This document shows, one piece after another, positions 45,535-54,311 of a DNA stretch of 64,000 nt. A program made the translations under genes and the position numbers. The notes beneath the pieces were generated by a model, which was not told the DNA's origin, did not search any database, and saw only the letters and a list, made by a program, of their open reading frames with translations. Source of the DNA: Leptothermofonsia sichuanensis E412 (GTDB lineage Bacteria; Cyanobacteriota; Cyanobacteriia; Leptolyngbyales; Leptolyngbyaceae); NCBI RefSeq assembly GCF_019891175.1, contig NZ_CP072600.1, positions 3,162,001 to 3,226,000 of the forward strand, written 5' to 3'. Each line of letters opens with the position of its first letter. Position 1 is the stretch's first letter.

Positions 45535-45921
45535 ATGGATTACCTCTACTATCTCGCAAATGCCAGTCTGAGCTTAAGGGTTGTGGAATACCTGCATTCG
45601 TCCAACCTGCCGGTTTCATTTGTCACCGTGATTCACCAGATTGAAGGTTGGATTGTCCGTGTAAAGATGAGCCGGTATCTGGAACCGCAACAACATGGTG
45701 ATTTTCGCGCCTACATGAATGAACTGGGTGTTCCCTTTGAGCCAGGAATTCGCATACAGATGGCACTGTGGGGTCTGGAAACTGGACAGTCGCCAATTGA
45801 TGTGATGCATCGTTACCAGGTGGCCGTTGTTTCCCACGGACAGCCTGACCGGGAGGAAATTGAAGAATTTCGTAAGCAATTTGTTCAGGGTCTGGGATAC
45901 TGCCCGGAGACCCTGGCTTGA
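45535..45921 (+). CDS. Conserved hypothetical protein
   Basis: 128 residues, no membrane helix, mixed alpha/beta. It contains FVTVIHQIEGWIVRVKMSRY, DFRAYMNELGVPFEPGIRIQ and MALWGLETGQSPIDVMHRY. Codon use and GC content match core genes. I have an impression of similar proteins in other cyanobacteria but cannot name a family or function. Divergent from queA. Confidence 0.55.
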   Translation: MDYLYYLANASLSLRVVEYLHSSNLPVSFVTVIHQIEGWIVRVKMSRYLEPQQHGDFRAYMNELGVPFEPGIRIQMALWGLETGQSPIDVMHRYQVAVVSHGQPDREEIEEFRKQFVQGLGYCPETLA

Positions 45922-46029
45922 TGACCCGCTGCCCTGTTCCTCCAGGGGTTCGTCAACCTTGAAATTGTGAGTCTGGAATCAGGAAAAGGTCATTATTTTG
46001 GGGGTTTCAATCCACAAACAATGCTTGAC

Positions 46030-46168
46030 AGACCACTGGTGGAGGTTGCCGAAAATAACCCGCCAGTTTCAGGTTGAACCACAAAGACACAAAGCACTAA
46101 GAGCCTATCCGAAAAGCCCCAATGGACAAAGCTCAAATCCAGAGTGAGGAAGTTTTCGGATAGGCTTT
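46030..46168. repeat. Two adjacent dispersed repeats, including MITE-like copy 2
   Basis: 46030-46088 is the inverted counterpart of 9551-9612. 46101-46168 is a MITE-like hairpin: GCCTATCCGAAAA (46103-46115) and its exact complement TTTTCGGATAGGC (46153-46165) bound a 37-base centre. Related copies are at 13160-13229 and 60881-60950. Nothing else was seen in the 345-base spacer 45922-46266. Confidence 0.8.
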
Positions 46169-46266
46169 AAGAAACGTTGTGTCCCTTCGTGCCTTTGGGG
46201 TGAAAAACTTCTGCCGCAATGCACTAGCTCTAAAACACGCCCTAGATTGAGGGATGAGGCAGGAGA

Positions 46267-46752
46267 CTAAAGCATGAAGGCGGATGGAATATAGTCCTGT
46301 AAGACAAAGCAGTATCCATCGGCAATCAGAGCAGCATTGTCGGCTATGGAGGGGGTCGGTTGGGCGATCGCCTGTTCTCTGGTTGAAGACATTCGGCGAC
46401 AGCACACCAGCGCCACATCAAACCGACAGGGAAGGTCTGCCAGCAGGGGATGGTCTGCCAGAAATAGTTGAGCCGTCTTCCAGAGTTTTCGTTGTTTCTG
46501 GTCCGTAATTGCCAGCGCCCCATTGGCATCCCAATTTCCGCTGCTGCGGGTTTTCACCTCCACAAAAGCCAGTGAGAGCAGCCGCGATGGAAGTTGGGGA
46601 TCTACCTGGGCAACCACCAGATCTAACTCTCCCCAACGACAGTGCCAGCGCCGGTGCAAAATCTGCCAGTGCCGCTCCTGGAGCCATCGAGAAACTAACT
46701 CTTCACCCAGAGCACCCAGGTTGGTTGATTTTGGTTGAGGTGAATGGGACAT
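46267..46752 (-). CDS. YraN / UPF0102 family nuclease-like protein
   Basis: 161 residues from ATG 46752 ([20 protein letters not shown]), the family start; the frame extends upstream only through short repeats. The restriction-endonuclease-like core is present: [10 protein letters not shown] and [11 protein letters not shown] (E/D, E-x-K). The role is unknown, thought to be in DNA processing. A slightly long loop separates the two motifs. Confidence 0.85.
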   Translation of the reverse strand: MSHSPQPKSTNLGALGEELVSRWLQERHWQILHRRWHCRWGELDLVVAQVDPQLPSRLLSLAFVEVKTRSSGNWDANGALAITDQKQRKLWKTAQLFLADHPLLADLPCRFDVALVCCRRMSSTREQAIAQPTPSIADNAALIADGYCFVLQDYIPSAFML

Positions 46753-47112
46753 GGGACAGGGCAGGGGATAGGGGACAGGGGACAGGGGACAGGGGACAGG
46801 GTGAAGAGGACCATACCTACTAACGCGAAGTGCGACAATCTCCAGATCCCCGGTGTCTGAGGAAGTTAGCCAGTCAATTCGATTGAAGTCTACGAGACAC
46901 CCGGGATCTTGGCTTCCAAGTTGCACATGGCGTTACTAGAGGTGAAGCGGTGACTTACTGTTTCAGTTTGAGTCTTTCAGCAAAGAAGACGAACGGATTC
47001 AGGTAGTATCAGGATGGTATCAACGTTGTCGAATTGTCGGTCAGGATGGGATTATCTGTCTATACCATGGCCGGCTGGTTGGTTAAAATCTACGGTCAGT
47101 GGATAGCTCAGG
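46753..47112. repeat. Spacer of tandem GGGACAG repeats and a dispersed repeat
   Basis: 46753-46805 contains about five copies of GGGACAG/GGGGACA, directly upstream of the yraN start. 46831-46917 matches 9402-9488 and is itself palindromic (CAGATCCCCGGTGTCT against GAGACACCCGGGATCT). The remaining 190 bases presumably carry the promoter of the pentapeptide gene. Confidence 0.65.
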
Positions 47113-47679
47113 ATGAATAAGCGACAAATGGGTGAGTTCCTCAGTCCCCAGCACCGGGATCGGATTACAGGTTGGAGCCGATGGGCGGAAAAGTCCCTGG
47201 CAATTGTGCTCTGCCTGCTGGTATGGGGTGTGGTGTTTCTCGCTGTTGGGTTCACGGGGGGCGGTTCTGCCCTTGCAGATGACTACAATAAAGAGTTTTT
47301 GGTCGGTGCAGATTTTTCAGGACGGGTGCTGACTGATTCTAGCTTTACAAAAGCAAATCTGCGCGGGAGCAACTTCAGTCACGCTGATTTGCAGGGGGTT
47401 AGTTTTTTTGGAGCCAATCTGGAAGGGGCCAATCTGGAGGGAGCCAACCTGACCAACGCCACCCTGGATACGGCCCGCCTTTCATCAGCGAATTTGACCA
47501 ATGCCATCCTGGAAGGAGCCTTTGCCTTTAACGCCAAGTTCGATGGTGCCATCATTGACGGAGCAGACTTTACCGATGTAGAAGTGCGGCAGGATGCCCA
47601 GGCTTTACTCTGTAAAGCGGCCAGGGGAACCAATCCCGTCACCGGGCGTAATACCCGAGATACGTTGAACTGTCCATAA
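47113..47679 (+). CDS. Thylakoid-lumen-type pentapeptide repeat protein
   Basis: 188 residues. An N-terminal membrane or signal segment (SLAIVLCLLVWGVVFLAVGF) is followed by ALADDYN, then about 14 A(D/N)LXX pentapeptides (SNFSHADLQGVSFFGANLEG and onwards) forming a right-handed beta-helix. The C-terminus has a Cys pair (ALLCKAARG, DTLNCP) likely forming a disulfide. This matches the lumenal TL15/TL17-type proteins of cyanobacteria and chloroplasts, of unknown function. Confidence 0.8.
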   Translation: MNKRQMGEFLSPQHRDRITGWSRWAEKSLAIVLCLLVWGVVFLAVGFTGGGSALADDYNKEFLVGADFSGRVLTDSSFTKANLRGSNFSHADLQGVSFFGANLEGANLEGANLTNATLDTARLSSANLTNAILEGAFAFNAKFDGAIIDGADFTDVEVRQDAQALLCKAARGTNPVTGRNTRDTLNCP

Positions 47680-47730
47680 GGCTGGGGGGAATTAGTCATC
47701 CCCAGAATCAGAAGCGCATTACCCACCGGG

Positions 47731-49209
47731 TTACTGGGAGGGGAGCAGAGGGGTTAAGTCCAGGTGTGGCTCAACTGCATCTGCCAGAGTATTCAGCATC
47801 AGCTCTCGCTGCTCACGGTAGTTAGGCACCCCGGTTGGAAGGGACTTCAGCCCCCGCTGCTGACGCAGACGGTTTAACCAGGCGCGTCGCCAGGGACCAT
47901 TATCAAAAATCCCATGCAGGTAAGTTCCCCAAACCGCTTGAGAAGCGTCTACAACGCCCAGGTTGGGGTCGTCAAACAGGGGTTTAGTCTCCTCCGCTTC
48001 TGGTTCCATCGGGCGGGTTCTACCCTGGTGAATCTCATAGCCGGCAACGGGTAGCCCTTCCTGGGGAAAGTTGGAGGTCACCAGCCGCTGACGGGCAATT
48101 TTCTGGCCGGCAATGACGGTTTTCAGGGGCAACAATCCTAAGCCCTTATAGCGTCCTTCCTGTCCCTCAATGCCTTCCGGATCTGCCAGGATTTTGCCCA
48201 GCATCTGGAACCCACCGCAGATACCCAACACCGTGCCCCCGGCTGCCACATAGTTTTGAATCTCCTCTGCCATGCCCGTTTTGTGGAGGACGATCAGATC
48301 GGCGATTGTGGTTTTGGAACCAGGGATGATCAGCGCATCTGGATGTCCTAAGGATTGCTTGGGACTCAGGTATTTGACGGAAACGGTGGGTTCAGCTTCA
48401 AGGGGGTCAAAATCGGTAAAGTTGGAAATCCGGGGCAGCCGCACAACTGAAATATTGATTTCTCCTGTGCTGCTGGCAGATGATCTGTCCAGCAGGCTGA
48501 GGGAATCTTCGGCGGGAAATACCTGGTCGAGCCAGGGAATCACCCCAATGACTGGAATTCCAGTCCGCTCCTGTAACCAATCGATGCCTGATTGCAGTAG
48601 CGATCGCTGCCCGCGAAACTTATTAATCACCACTCCTTTGATCAGCGCCCGTTCCTCTGGCTCCAGCAGTTCCAGGGTGCCAATTACATGGGCAAAGGCC
48701 CCCCCCCGGTCAATATCCACAACCAGCAGGGTGGGGGCATTCAGGTATTTCGCAACCCGCATATTGGTCAGGTCACGGTGCTTGATATTAATCTCCGCTG
48801 GACTGCCTGCCCCTTCACAGATGATCAGGTCAAATTCTTCACCCAGGCGACGCAGGGACTCCTCAATCGCCTGCCAGCCTGCCTCAAAAAATTGGGCGTA
48901 ATAGTCTGCCGCACCAACTTTGCCAGCGACTCTGCCTTTCAGAATGACCTGCGAGGTCATATCCCCCTGGGGTTTCAGCAGAATAGGATTCATCTCCACC
49001 GACGGCATGATTCCGGCTGCCCATGCCTGCACCGCCTGGGCGTGCCCAATTTCTCCACCACTGGGTGTGACATAGGCATTCAGCGCCATGTTTTGCCCCT
49101 TAAAGGGGGCAACGCGCCAACCGCGACGATTCAAAATGCGGCAAATAGCCGTTGTCAGTAACGATTTTCCTGCGTGGGATGTGGTTCCCACAACCATAAT
49201 GGCTTTCAT
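47731..49209 (-). CDS. cobQ: Cobyric acid synthase
   Basis: 492 residues. Amidates four carboxylates of the corrinoid ring in cobalamin synthesis, using glutamine and ATP. The N-terminal P-loop-like domain (MVVGTTSHAGKSLLTTAI) and the class I amidotransferase domain with nucleophile Cys in VLGICGGFQMLG and the His in GTYLHGIFDN are both intact. Length and start (ATG 49209) are normal. Convergent with the pentapeptide gene, 51 bases apart. Confidence 0.95.
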   Translation of the reverse strand: MKAIMVVGTTSHAGKSLLTTAICRILNRRGWRVAPFKGQNMALNAYVTPSGGEIGHAQAVQAWAAGIMPSVEMNPILLKPQGDMTSQVILKGRVAGKVGAADYYAQFFEAGWQAIEESLRRLGEEFDLIICEGAGSPAEINIKHRDLTNMRVAKYLNAPTLLVVDIDRGGAFAHVIGTLELLEPEERALIKGVVINKFRGQRSLLQSGIDWLQERTGIPVIGVIPWLDQVFPAEDSLSLLDRSSASSTGEINISVVRLPRISNFTDFDPLEAEPTVSVKYLSPKQSLGHPDALIIPGSKTTIADLIVLHKTGMAEEIQNYVAAGGTVLGICGGFQMLGKILADPEGIEGQEGRYKGLGLLPLKTVIAGQKIARQRLVTSNFPQEGLPVAGYEIHQGRTRPMEPEAEETKPLFDDPNLGVVDASQAVWGTYLHGIFDNGPWRRAWLNRLRQQRGLKSLPTGVPNYREQRELMLNTLADAVEPHLDLTPLLPSQ

Positions 49210-49300
49210 CAGTAACTCCCATGCCTGAGGCTAAAGGCGGACGAGTGGGGAAAGGCGAAGGGCAAAAGGTTGGGTTTTCCTTTTTCGTTTTTTCTTTTCC

Positions 49301-49720
49301 CTATATCGGTAGTCGTAGCCAGCGATTCAGCGAATTATAGAGGCGATCGCGCAAAGTCGGCGCATAGCCGGTATGGTCTCCCCGGTCCTGCCATTTCTGA
49401 ATGAGTTGTCGTCCCAGGGGCGTTACCCGGAAACTGTCTGTCAAACCCTGCCCATCCACTTCTCTACGCAGCAACCCAACCTGAATCAGCCACAACAGCT
49501 CGTTCTCTACGGTCAATTCAGACAGGGGTTTCATGGTGTACTGGTGTTGGACGCCGGAATTGCCTACGATCGAAGTTAAAGACACACTCTGACTGATCAT
49601 GGCAATGAACATGTTTAGCCGAAAGGGAGCACACCGCATGGCCTGTTCTGCCCGTTTCAGGGTTTGGGGTGGATATTGAGGATATTGAATCGATGGCTGA
49701 GTGCTGTTAGCAGAAGTCAT
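49301..49720 (-). CDS. Npun_F0494-type conserved cyanobacterial protein
   Basis: 139 residues. LKRAEQAMRCAPFRLNMFIA, QSVSLTSIVGN and ENELLWLIQVGLLRREVDGQ and TDSFRVTPLGRQLIQKW look like a winged-helix fold followed by a basic tail (DRLYNSLNRWLRLPI). From memory this fits the cyanobacterial Npun_F0494 family, of unknown function. It lies 91 bases upstream of cobQ on the same strand and may be co-transcribed. Confidence 0.65.
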   Translation of the reverse strand: MTSANSTQPSIQYPQYPPQTLKRAEQAMRCAPFRLNMFIAMISQSVSLTSIVGNSGVQHQYTMKPLSELTVENELLWLIQVGLLRREVDGQGLTDSFRVTPLGRQLIQKWQDRGDHTGYAPTLRDRLYNSLNRWLRLPI

Positions 49721-50195
49721 CTGGGTGAAGTCAGGAATGGAATACTGAGCAAAATGGTCAGGTGATGCCCATGCTCTCTATCTTATGCGCTTTTCCTACG
49801 TACAGATGGGTTTGTTTATCGTGACGGCTGTAGCAATTTTCAAGGGAGGGAAGTGTATCGTTGCACACTGCCCGATCTGACAACAAATCCCTGGCTTATG
49901 TTACATCTGATACAAATCAGGTATCTACTTCTTGTTAGAACTAAATCCTATAGTGTTTCCTTTCTGGACAGGGTACATTTCATCTGTTTAACTCAAGAGT
50001 TCTACGGTTATCCATGCCCCTGACTGGACTCAAAAACGCTATAGAAAGATGGGTAAAAGGATGAAGTTAATAATGAGGATGAGTTTGTTGCCAGAGTAGT
50101 GGTCTGTTGGCAGATCTGTCTGAATTACATAGGCTGATTACCGCAGTCTGATTACACATCTAACTCCTTACACATCTAACTCCACAATTGAGAGG
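49721..50195. other. Promoter region of the guanidine cluster
   Basis: About 475 bases with no ORF and no repeat that I recognise. It must hold the promoter that drives the riboswitch leader. A GTTGCACACTGCCC stretch and an AT-rich block (49900-49960) are visible, but no promoter can be assigned with confidence. Confidence 0.4.
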
Positions 50196-50335
50196 CTTCT
50201 AGGGTTCCGATTTAGTGTTTTCGCTAAATGGCTGGTCCAAGAGAGGCAGGCTATGGCTGGAAACTGTACTGCGATTGGATGCCAATCTGTACTATGTTCA
50301 CCATAGCTACACGGCGGGAGAAAAGCCCGGGAGAG
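50196..50335 (+). promoter_or_regulatory. Guanidine-I (ykkC) riboswitch
   Basis: The conserved blocks of the ykkC/guanidine-I aptamer are present in order: CTAGGGTTCCG (50199-50209), GGTCCAAGAG (50234-50243; consensus GGTCCGAGAG), then ACGGCGGGA (50311-50319) and AAAAGCCCGGGAGA (50321-50334). Guanidinium binding should stabilise the P3 stem made from CGGCGGG and CCCGGG and so prevent the overlapping terminator. The downstream genes are exactly those expected for guanidine uptake and hydrolysis. Confidence 0.92.
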
Positions 50336-50377
50336 ATGGCAATCCCAGATGGGGGTTGCTGCTCTCGCGGGTTTTTT
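50326..50377 (+). terminator. Riboswitch expression-platform terminator
   Basis: CCCGGGAGAG (50326-50335), the 3' side of the aptamer, can pair with CTCTCGCGGG (50362-50371) with one mismatch, enclosing an inner hairpin GCAATCCC/GGGGTTGC and followed by TTTTTT (50372-50377). This is an intrinsic terminator mutually exclusive with the ligand-bound aptamer: ligand means read-through. Confidence 0.85.
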
Positions 50378-50443
50378 GCTGAAATCAGGTCGTGTTTTGT
50401 CCCGGTATTCTGTCGTGGTGAATCGTTCTGTCGTGGTGAATAT

Positions 50444-51637
50444 ATGACTGACAATCCCTTATTTCAAAGTCCAGACTCTACGCCGCCCCCATCCTCTGAG
50501 GCGACCCGCGCTTTGCAGCGAGAAAGCCTGTTGCCATTGACAGGGTGGCAGCAGGAAGTGACTAAGGGGCTGGAGTATGGGCTGGAAGCGGCAGCCAGTA
50601 TTCGCGATCGCTCAATTCCCACCTTTTCTCGGGGTGAACTGCCCCACTTTGCCGGCATCAATACATTTCTGAAAGCATCTTATCTGGAAGATGTGCGTCG
50701 GGTGGGTGAGTATGATGTGGCGATCGTTGGCGTCCCCCACGACTCTGGCACCACCTATCGCCCCGGCACCCGATTCGGTCCCCAGGGAATTCGACGCATC
50801 TCTGCCCTCTACACGCCCTATAACTTTGAACTGGGGGTCGATCTGCGTGAGCAGATCACCCTCTGTGATGTGGGTGACATTTTCACCATCCCGGCCAACA
50901 ACGAGAAGTCCTTCGATCAGATCTCTAAGGGCGTTGCCCATATCTTCGCCTCCGGAGCCTTCCCCATTATTCTGGGGGGCGACCACTCAATTGGGTTCCC
51001 TACGGTCAGGGGAATCTGCCGGCATCTGGGGGACAAAAAAGTCGGCATCATTCATTTCGATCGCCATGCCGACACCCAGGAAACCGACCTGGACGAACGG
51101 ATGCACACCTGCCCCTGGTTTCATGCAACCAACATGGCAAATGCTCCCGCCAAAAACCTGGTGCAGTTGGGCATTGGCGGCTGGCAGGTGCCCCGGCAGG
51201 GCGTGAAGGTATGCCGGGAGCGAATGACCAATATCCTTACCGTGACCGACATTGTGGAGCGGGGACTGGATGCCGCAGCCGACTTTGCCCTGGAACGAGC
51301 ACTGGATGGAACCGACTGCGTCTGGATCAGCTTTGACATTGATTGCATTGATGCCGGATTTGTCCCTGGTACTGGCTGGCCCGAACCGGGCGGTCTGCTG
51401 CCCCGTGAAGCCCTGGGGTTACTGGGCAGAATTGTCCAAAAAGCGCCTGTCTGCGGCATCGAAGTGGTTGAAGTCTCCCCCCCCTACGATGTCAGCGACA
51501 TGACCGCCCTGATGGCAACCCGCGTCATCTGCGACACGATGGCGCACCTCGTTGTTTCAGGACAACTTCCACGCCCGTCAAAACCTGCTTTCATCCACCC
51601 GGAAGCCAACATGCAGGTCGATCAGGCGTGGACTTAA
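50444..51637 (+). CDS. gdmH: Guanidine hydrolase (ureohydrolase family, agmatinase-like)
   Basis: 397 residues from ATG 50444. Ureohydrolase metal motifs: GGDHSIGFPT, HFDRHADTQ and SFDIDCIDAGFVPGTGWPEP. Family context: Synechocystis Sll1077, long called agmatinase, is a Ni-dependent guanidine hydrolase (guanidine to urea and ammonia) encoded with HypA/HypB-like chaperones behind a guanidine riboswitch. The same arrangement here, plus the long N-terminal arm (about 85 residues before YDVAIVGVPHDSG), supports GdmH rather than agmatinase. The frame is open upstream to 50228, but that overlaps the riboswitch. A 16-base direct repeat precedes the start. Confidence 0.88.
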   Translation: MTDNPLFQSPDSTPPPSSEATRALQRESLLPLTGWQQEVTKGLEYGLEAAASIRDRSIPTFSRGELPHFAGINTFLKASYLEDVRRVGEYDVAIVGVPHDSGTTYRPGTRFGPQGIRRISALYTPYNFELGVDLREQITLCDVGDIFTIPANNEKSFDQISKGVAHIFASGAFPIILGGDHSIGFPTVRGICRHLGDKKVGIIHFDRHADTQETDLDERMHTCPWFHATNMANAPAKNLVQLGIGGWQVPRQGVKVCRERMTNILTVTDIVERGLDAAADFALERALDGTDCVWISFDIDCIDAGFVPGTGWPEPGGLLPREALGLLGRIVQKAPVCGIEVVEVSPPYDVSDMTALMATRVICDTMAHLVVSGQLPRPSKPAFIHPEANMQVDQAWT

Positions 51638-51662
51638 ATCAGTCCCCTCTCCCCTCCCTGCC

Positions 51663-52025
51663 ATGCACGAAGTTGACATGACCAGAGCCTTACTCGTTAC
51701 CCTCAAAAACTGGTGGCAGGAGCAGCCAGAGAAGCCCAAAGTTGCTTGTGTTCACCTGATTGTGGGGCAATTTACCTGCGTGGAGCCAGTGAGTTTGCAA
51801 TTTGCCTTTGAGGTACAAACTCGCAATACGTTTCTGGAAGGTGCCAGCCTCCAGATCACAGAAACACCCCTGATTGCCTTTTGCCATTTCTGCCAGCAAG
51901 AATATCACCCTGAAATCGGGATTCAGTATGCCTGCCCCGACTGCCGATCGCCCATGGAAGATATTCGCTCTGGACGAGAACTGAAGATCGATCGGATTGA
52001 GTATGCCGTTGAAGGTGAGGAGTAA
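51663..52025 (+). CDS. HypA-like nickel chaperone for guanidine hydrolase
   Basis: 120 residues from ATG 51663. It begins MHEVDM, the nickel-binding N-terminus of HypA, and has a zinc finger with CHFCQQEY and YACPDCRSP. In place of hydrogenase maturation, the operon position 25 bases after gdmH points to nickel delivery to GdmH (GhaA-type). No hydrogenase genes are in the window. Confidence 0.88.
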   Translation: MHEVDMTRALLVTLKNWWQEQPEKPKVACVHLIVGQFTCVEPVSLQFAFEVQTRNTFLEGASLQITETPLIAFCHFCQQEYHPEIGIQYACPDCRSPMEDIRSGRELKIDRIEYAVEGEE

Positions 52026-52059
52026 GGTCAGTAGTCATTCGTTTTTAGTGCTCAGGAAC

Positions 52060-52173
52060 GGGATTTATGATTTCAAATTTCACCACAGAGACACAGAGGG
52101 CACAGAGGAATTGCTCTGTGTTCTCCGTGCCTCTGTGGTGAAACCTTAAGTTCTTCGGTCGATTTAATCCACC
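52060..52173. repeat. CACAGAG-type dispersed hairpin repeat, copy 3
   Basis: CACCACAGAG (52081-52090) pairs with CTCTGTGGTG (52131-52140), followed by TCGGTCGATTTAATCCAC. It sits between the hypA- and hypB-like genes inside the operon, so the transcript must read through a strong hairpin. Confidence 0.8.
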
Positions 52174-52268
52174 CTCCTTAGAGAATCAACCCAACTGCCA
52201 ACCCCTCTCCCCTCACTCCTCTTTCCTCTTTCCTCTCCCCACTCCCCACCCTCACCCCGGACCCCAAA

Positions 52269-52985
52269 ATGCATCAAACCTTCGACGCTGCCCTCGGTAT
52301 TAACCTGCTCCACGCCAACCAGGAAGGCGCTGACCATAACCGTGCCCACTTTGATGAGTGGGGGATTACCTGTTTGAACCTGATGAGTAGTCCAGGAGCT
52401 GGAAAAACCGCTCTCCTGGAAAAAACCCTGGCGGCTCTGAGTTTCACCCTCAAGATGGCTGTAATTGAAGGAGACATGACCACTGAACTGGATGCCGATC
52501 GCCTCCGCCAGTATGGGGTTCCCGTGATTGCAATTAACACCGGGCGTTCCTGTCACCTGGACTCCAGGATGGTTGCGGGCGGCATCCATCGGCTGGCGCA
52601 TGAATACGACCCTGCCAGTTTTGATCTGGTGCTGGTGGAAAATGTCGGCAATCTGGTTTGTCCTGCGGAGTTTGAGGTGGGTGAACATGCCAAAGTCGCT
52701 CTTCTGAGCGTAACAGAGGGCGAAGACAAACCGCTCAAATACCCCATCATGTTTCGGGAAGCCGATTGTCTGCTGATTACAAAGACGGATCTGGCTCCTT
52801 ACGTGGATGTTGACCTGGACCAGATTGAGGCAAATGTGCGTCAGGTCAATCCCAAGGTCACCCTCTTCCGGGTTTCTACAAAAACCGGTGAGGGATTAGA
52901 CGCCTGGTTTGATTGGGTGCGTTCAATCACAACGGTTCAGAGGGCATTTACCGGGACGGCAAATCCTCTGGATGTCGTGCATTGA
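52269..52985 (+). CDS. HypB-like nickel GTPase for guanidine hydrolase
   Basis: 238 residues. G-domain with P-loop [16 protein letters not shown], the switch region [37 protein letters not shown] with the metal-binding Cys, and TKTDL for guanine recognition. This is a complete SIMIBI GTPase of the HypB type lacking the His-rich N-terminus of some HypB proteins. It would load nickel into GdmH with the HypA-like partner (GhaB-type). The hypA stop and this start are 243 bases apart, filled mostly by a repeat. Confidence 0.9.
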   Translation: MHQTFDAALGINLLHANQEGADHNRAHFDEWGITCLNLMSSPGAGKTALLEKTLAALSFTLKMAVIEGDMTTELDADRLRQYGVPVIAINTGRSCHLDSRMVAGGIHRLAHEYDPASFDLVLVENVGNLVCPAEFEVGEHAKVALLSVTEGEDKPLKYPIMFREADCLLITKTDLAPYVDVDLDQIEANVRQVNPKVTLFRVSTKTGEGLDAWFDWVRSITTVQRAFTGTANPLDVVH

Positions 52986-53018
52986 AGTTTTGTGGTGTTG
53001 TTTGTGAGTTCAGTTGCT

Positions 53019-54065
53019 ATGAAAATGCGATCGCTGGTATCCTGTGTTTCCCTGTTTCTAATCAGTCTGGTGTTGTCTGTAAGCTGTGCCAATCCAGGCA
53101 GCCAGGTATCGACCCAGACTGGCAGTTCTCCTGCTCCTGGCAGCGAAGTCATCGTTCGTCTGGGGTTTAGCGCCTGGCCCGGCTGGTTTCCCTGGCAGGT
53201 TGCCCAGGAGGAAAAGATTTTTGCTGCCAACAATGTATCCGTTGATTTGAAATGGTTTGATGGCTATCTGGAGTCGATCAATACTCTGGTCGCCGGACAG
53301 ACAGATGCTAACTCCCAGACCCTCAATGACACGATCAGTTCAGTGGCAGGTGGGGCGGACCAGGTGGTGGTGCTGGTGAACGACAATTCCACGGGCAATG
53401 ACAAGATCATTGTTCGAGAAGGCATCAATTCCATTGCCGACTTAAAAGGGAAGCGAATTGCCGCCGAGGAAGGAACCGTTGACCACTTTCTGTTGCTGTT
53501 GGGTCTGAGGAAAGCAGGGTTAGGTCCCCAGGATATTATCTTTGTGCCCCTGGAAACCGGACAGGCTGCCACAGCCTTTGTTGGGGGGCAGGTGGATGCG
53601 GTAGGGGTGTTTGCCCCCTTCACCACCCAGGCGCTCAAACGTCCTGGAAGCAAGGAACTTTTCAGCTCAAAAGAGTTTCCGGGAGCCATCCCCGACCATC
53701 TGGTTTTCAACCGTAAGTTTGTCGAGGCTCATCCAGAGCAGGTACAGGCAATGGTAGATTCCTGGTTTGCCACACTGGATTACATGGAGAAGAATCCAGA
53801 CCGGGCAACGGAAATTATGGCAAAACGGGCAGGCGTCACCGTTGCAGAGTACAAAGAATACGCTGCTGGGACCCGGATTTTCAGTATTGAAGACAATCTC
53901 AAGGCTTTTCAACCTGGAAATAACATGGCATCCCTGTCCTTTGCGGCTCAGGAAATGGCGAAATTTTTAACGGAGGTGGGACTGGCAAAAAAACAACCTG
54001 ATTTGAGCAGGCTATTTGACGATCGCTTTGTCAAAGCCTATGCTGCGAAAGCTAAGAAAACTTAG
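53019..54065 (+). CDS. ABC transporter substrate-binding lipoprotein (guanidine cluster), copy 1
   Basis: 348 residues from ATG 53019. Signal peptide with lipobox ending LVLSVSC|ANPG, then a NitT/TauT-type periplasmic binding fold: GFSAWPGWFPWQVAQEEKIF, FDGYLESINTLVAGQ and NDTISSVAGGADQVVVL. It probably captures guanidine or a related compound for the permease and ATPase encoded downstream, as in the Synechocystis Sll1080-1082 system. It starts 33 bases after the hypB-like gene. A close paralogue follows. Confidence 0.85.
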   Translation: MKMRSLVSCVSLFLISLVLSVSCANPGSQVSTQTGSSPAPGSEVIVRLGFSAWPGWFPWQVAQEEKIFAANNVSVDLKWFDGYLESINTLVAGQTDANSQTLNDTISSVAGGADQVVVLVNDNSTGNDKIIVREGINSIADLKGKRIAAEEGTVDHFLLLLGLRKAGLGPQDIIFVPLETGQAATAFVGGQVDAVGVFAPFTTQALKRPGSKELFSSKEFPGAIPDHLVFNRKFVEAHPEQVQAMVDSWFATLDYMEKNPDRATEIMAKRAGVTVAEYKEYAAGTRIFSIEDNLKAFQPGNNMASLSFAAQEMAKFLTEVGLAKKQPDLSRLFDDRFVKAYAAKAKKT

Positions 54066-54311
54066 GTGGTAGTGTAGCGAAGAAAGCCCAACCTCAGTTT
54101 CTCCCCCCGCCTCCAGCCTCCAAATCCGTGTCACCTATCCTGTCTGGTAGCGGATGTAACAGATTTGCGATCCCTTCATCCGCTACTGATACTGCATGTC
54201 TAGATTGATCGTCTGATACAGCCTGGCAATGCACAGACGGTTTGTTGAAACTGAATTAGCAACCAATAATCGTCTGTAGCAAATAGCAAATCCTGTAATC
54301 CTTATCAGGTA

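Noticed and set aside
46753-46926. 58-residue N-terminal extension of the YraN protein
   Set aside because: It is translated from tandem GGGACAG repeats and a dispersed repeat; the family starts at ATG 46752.
50228-50443. 72-residue upstream extension of the guanidine hydrolase
   Set aside because: It would be translated from the riboswitch aptamer and terminator; ATG 50444 fits the family N-terminus.
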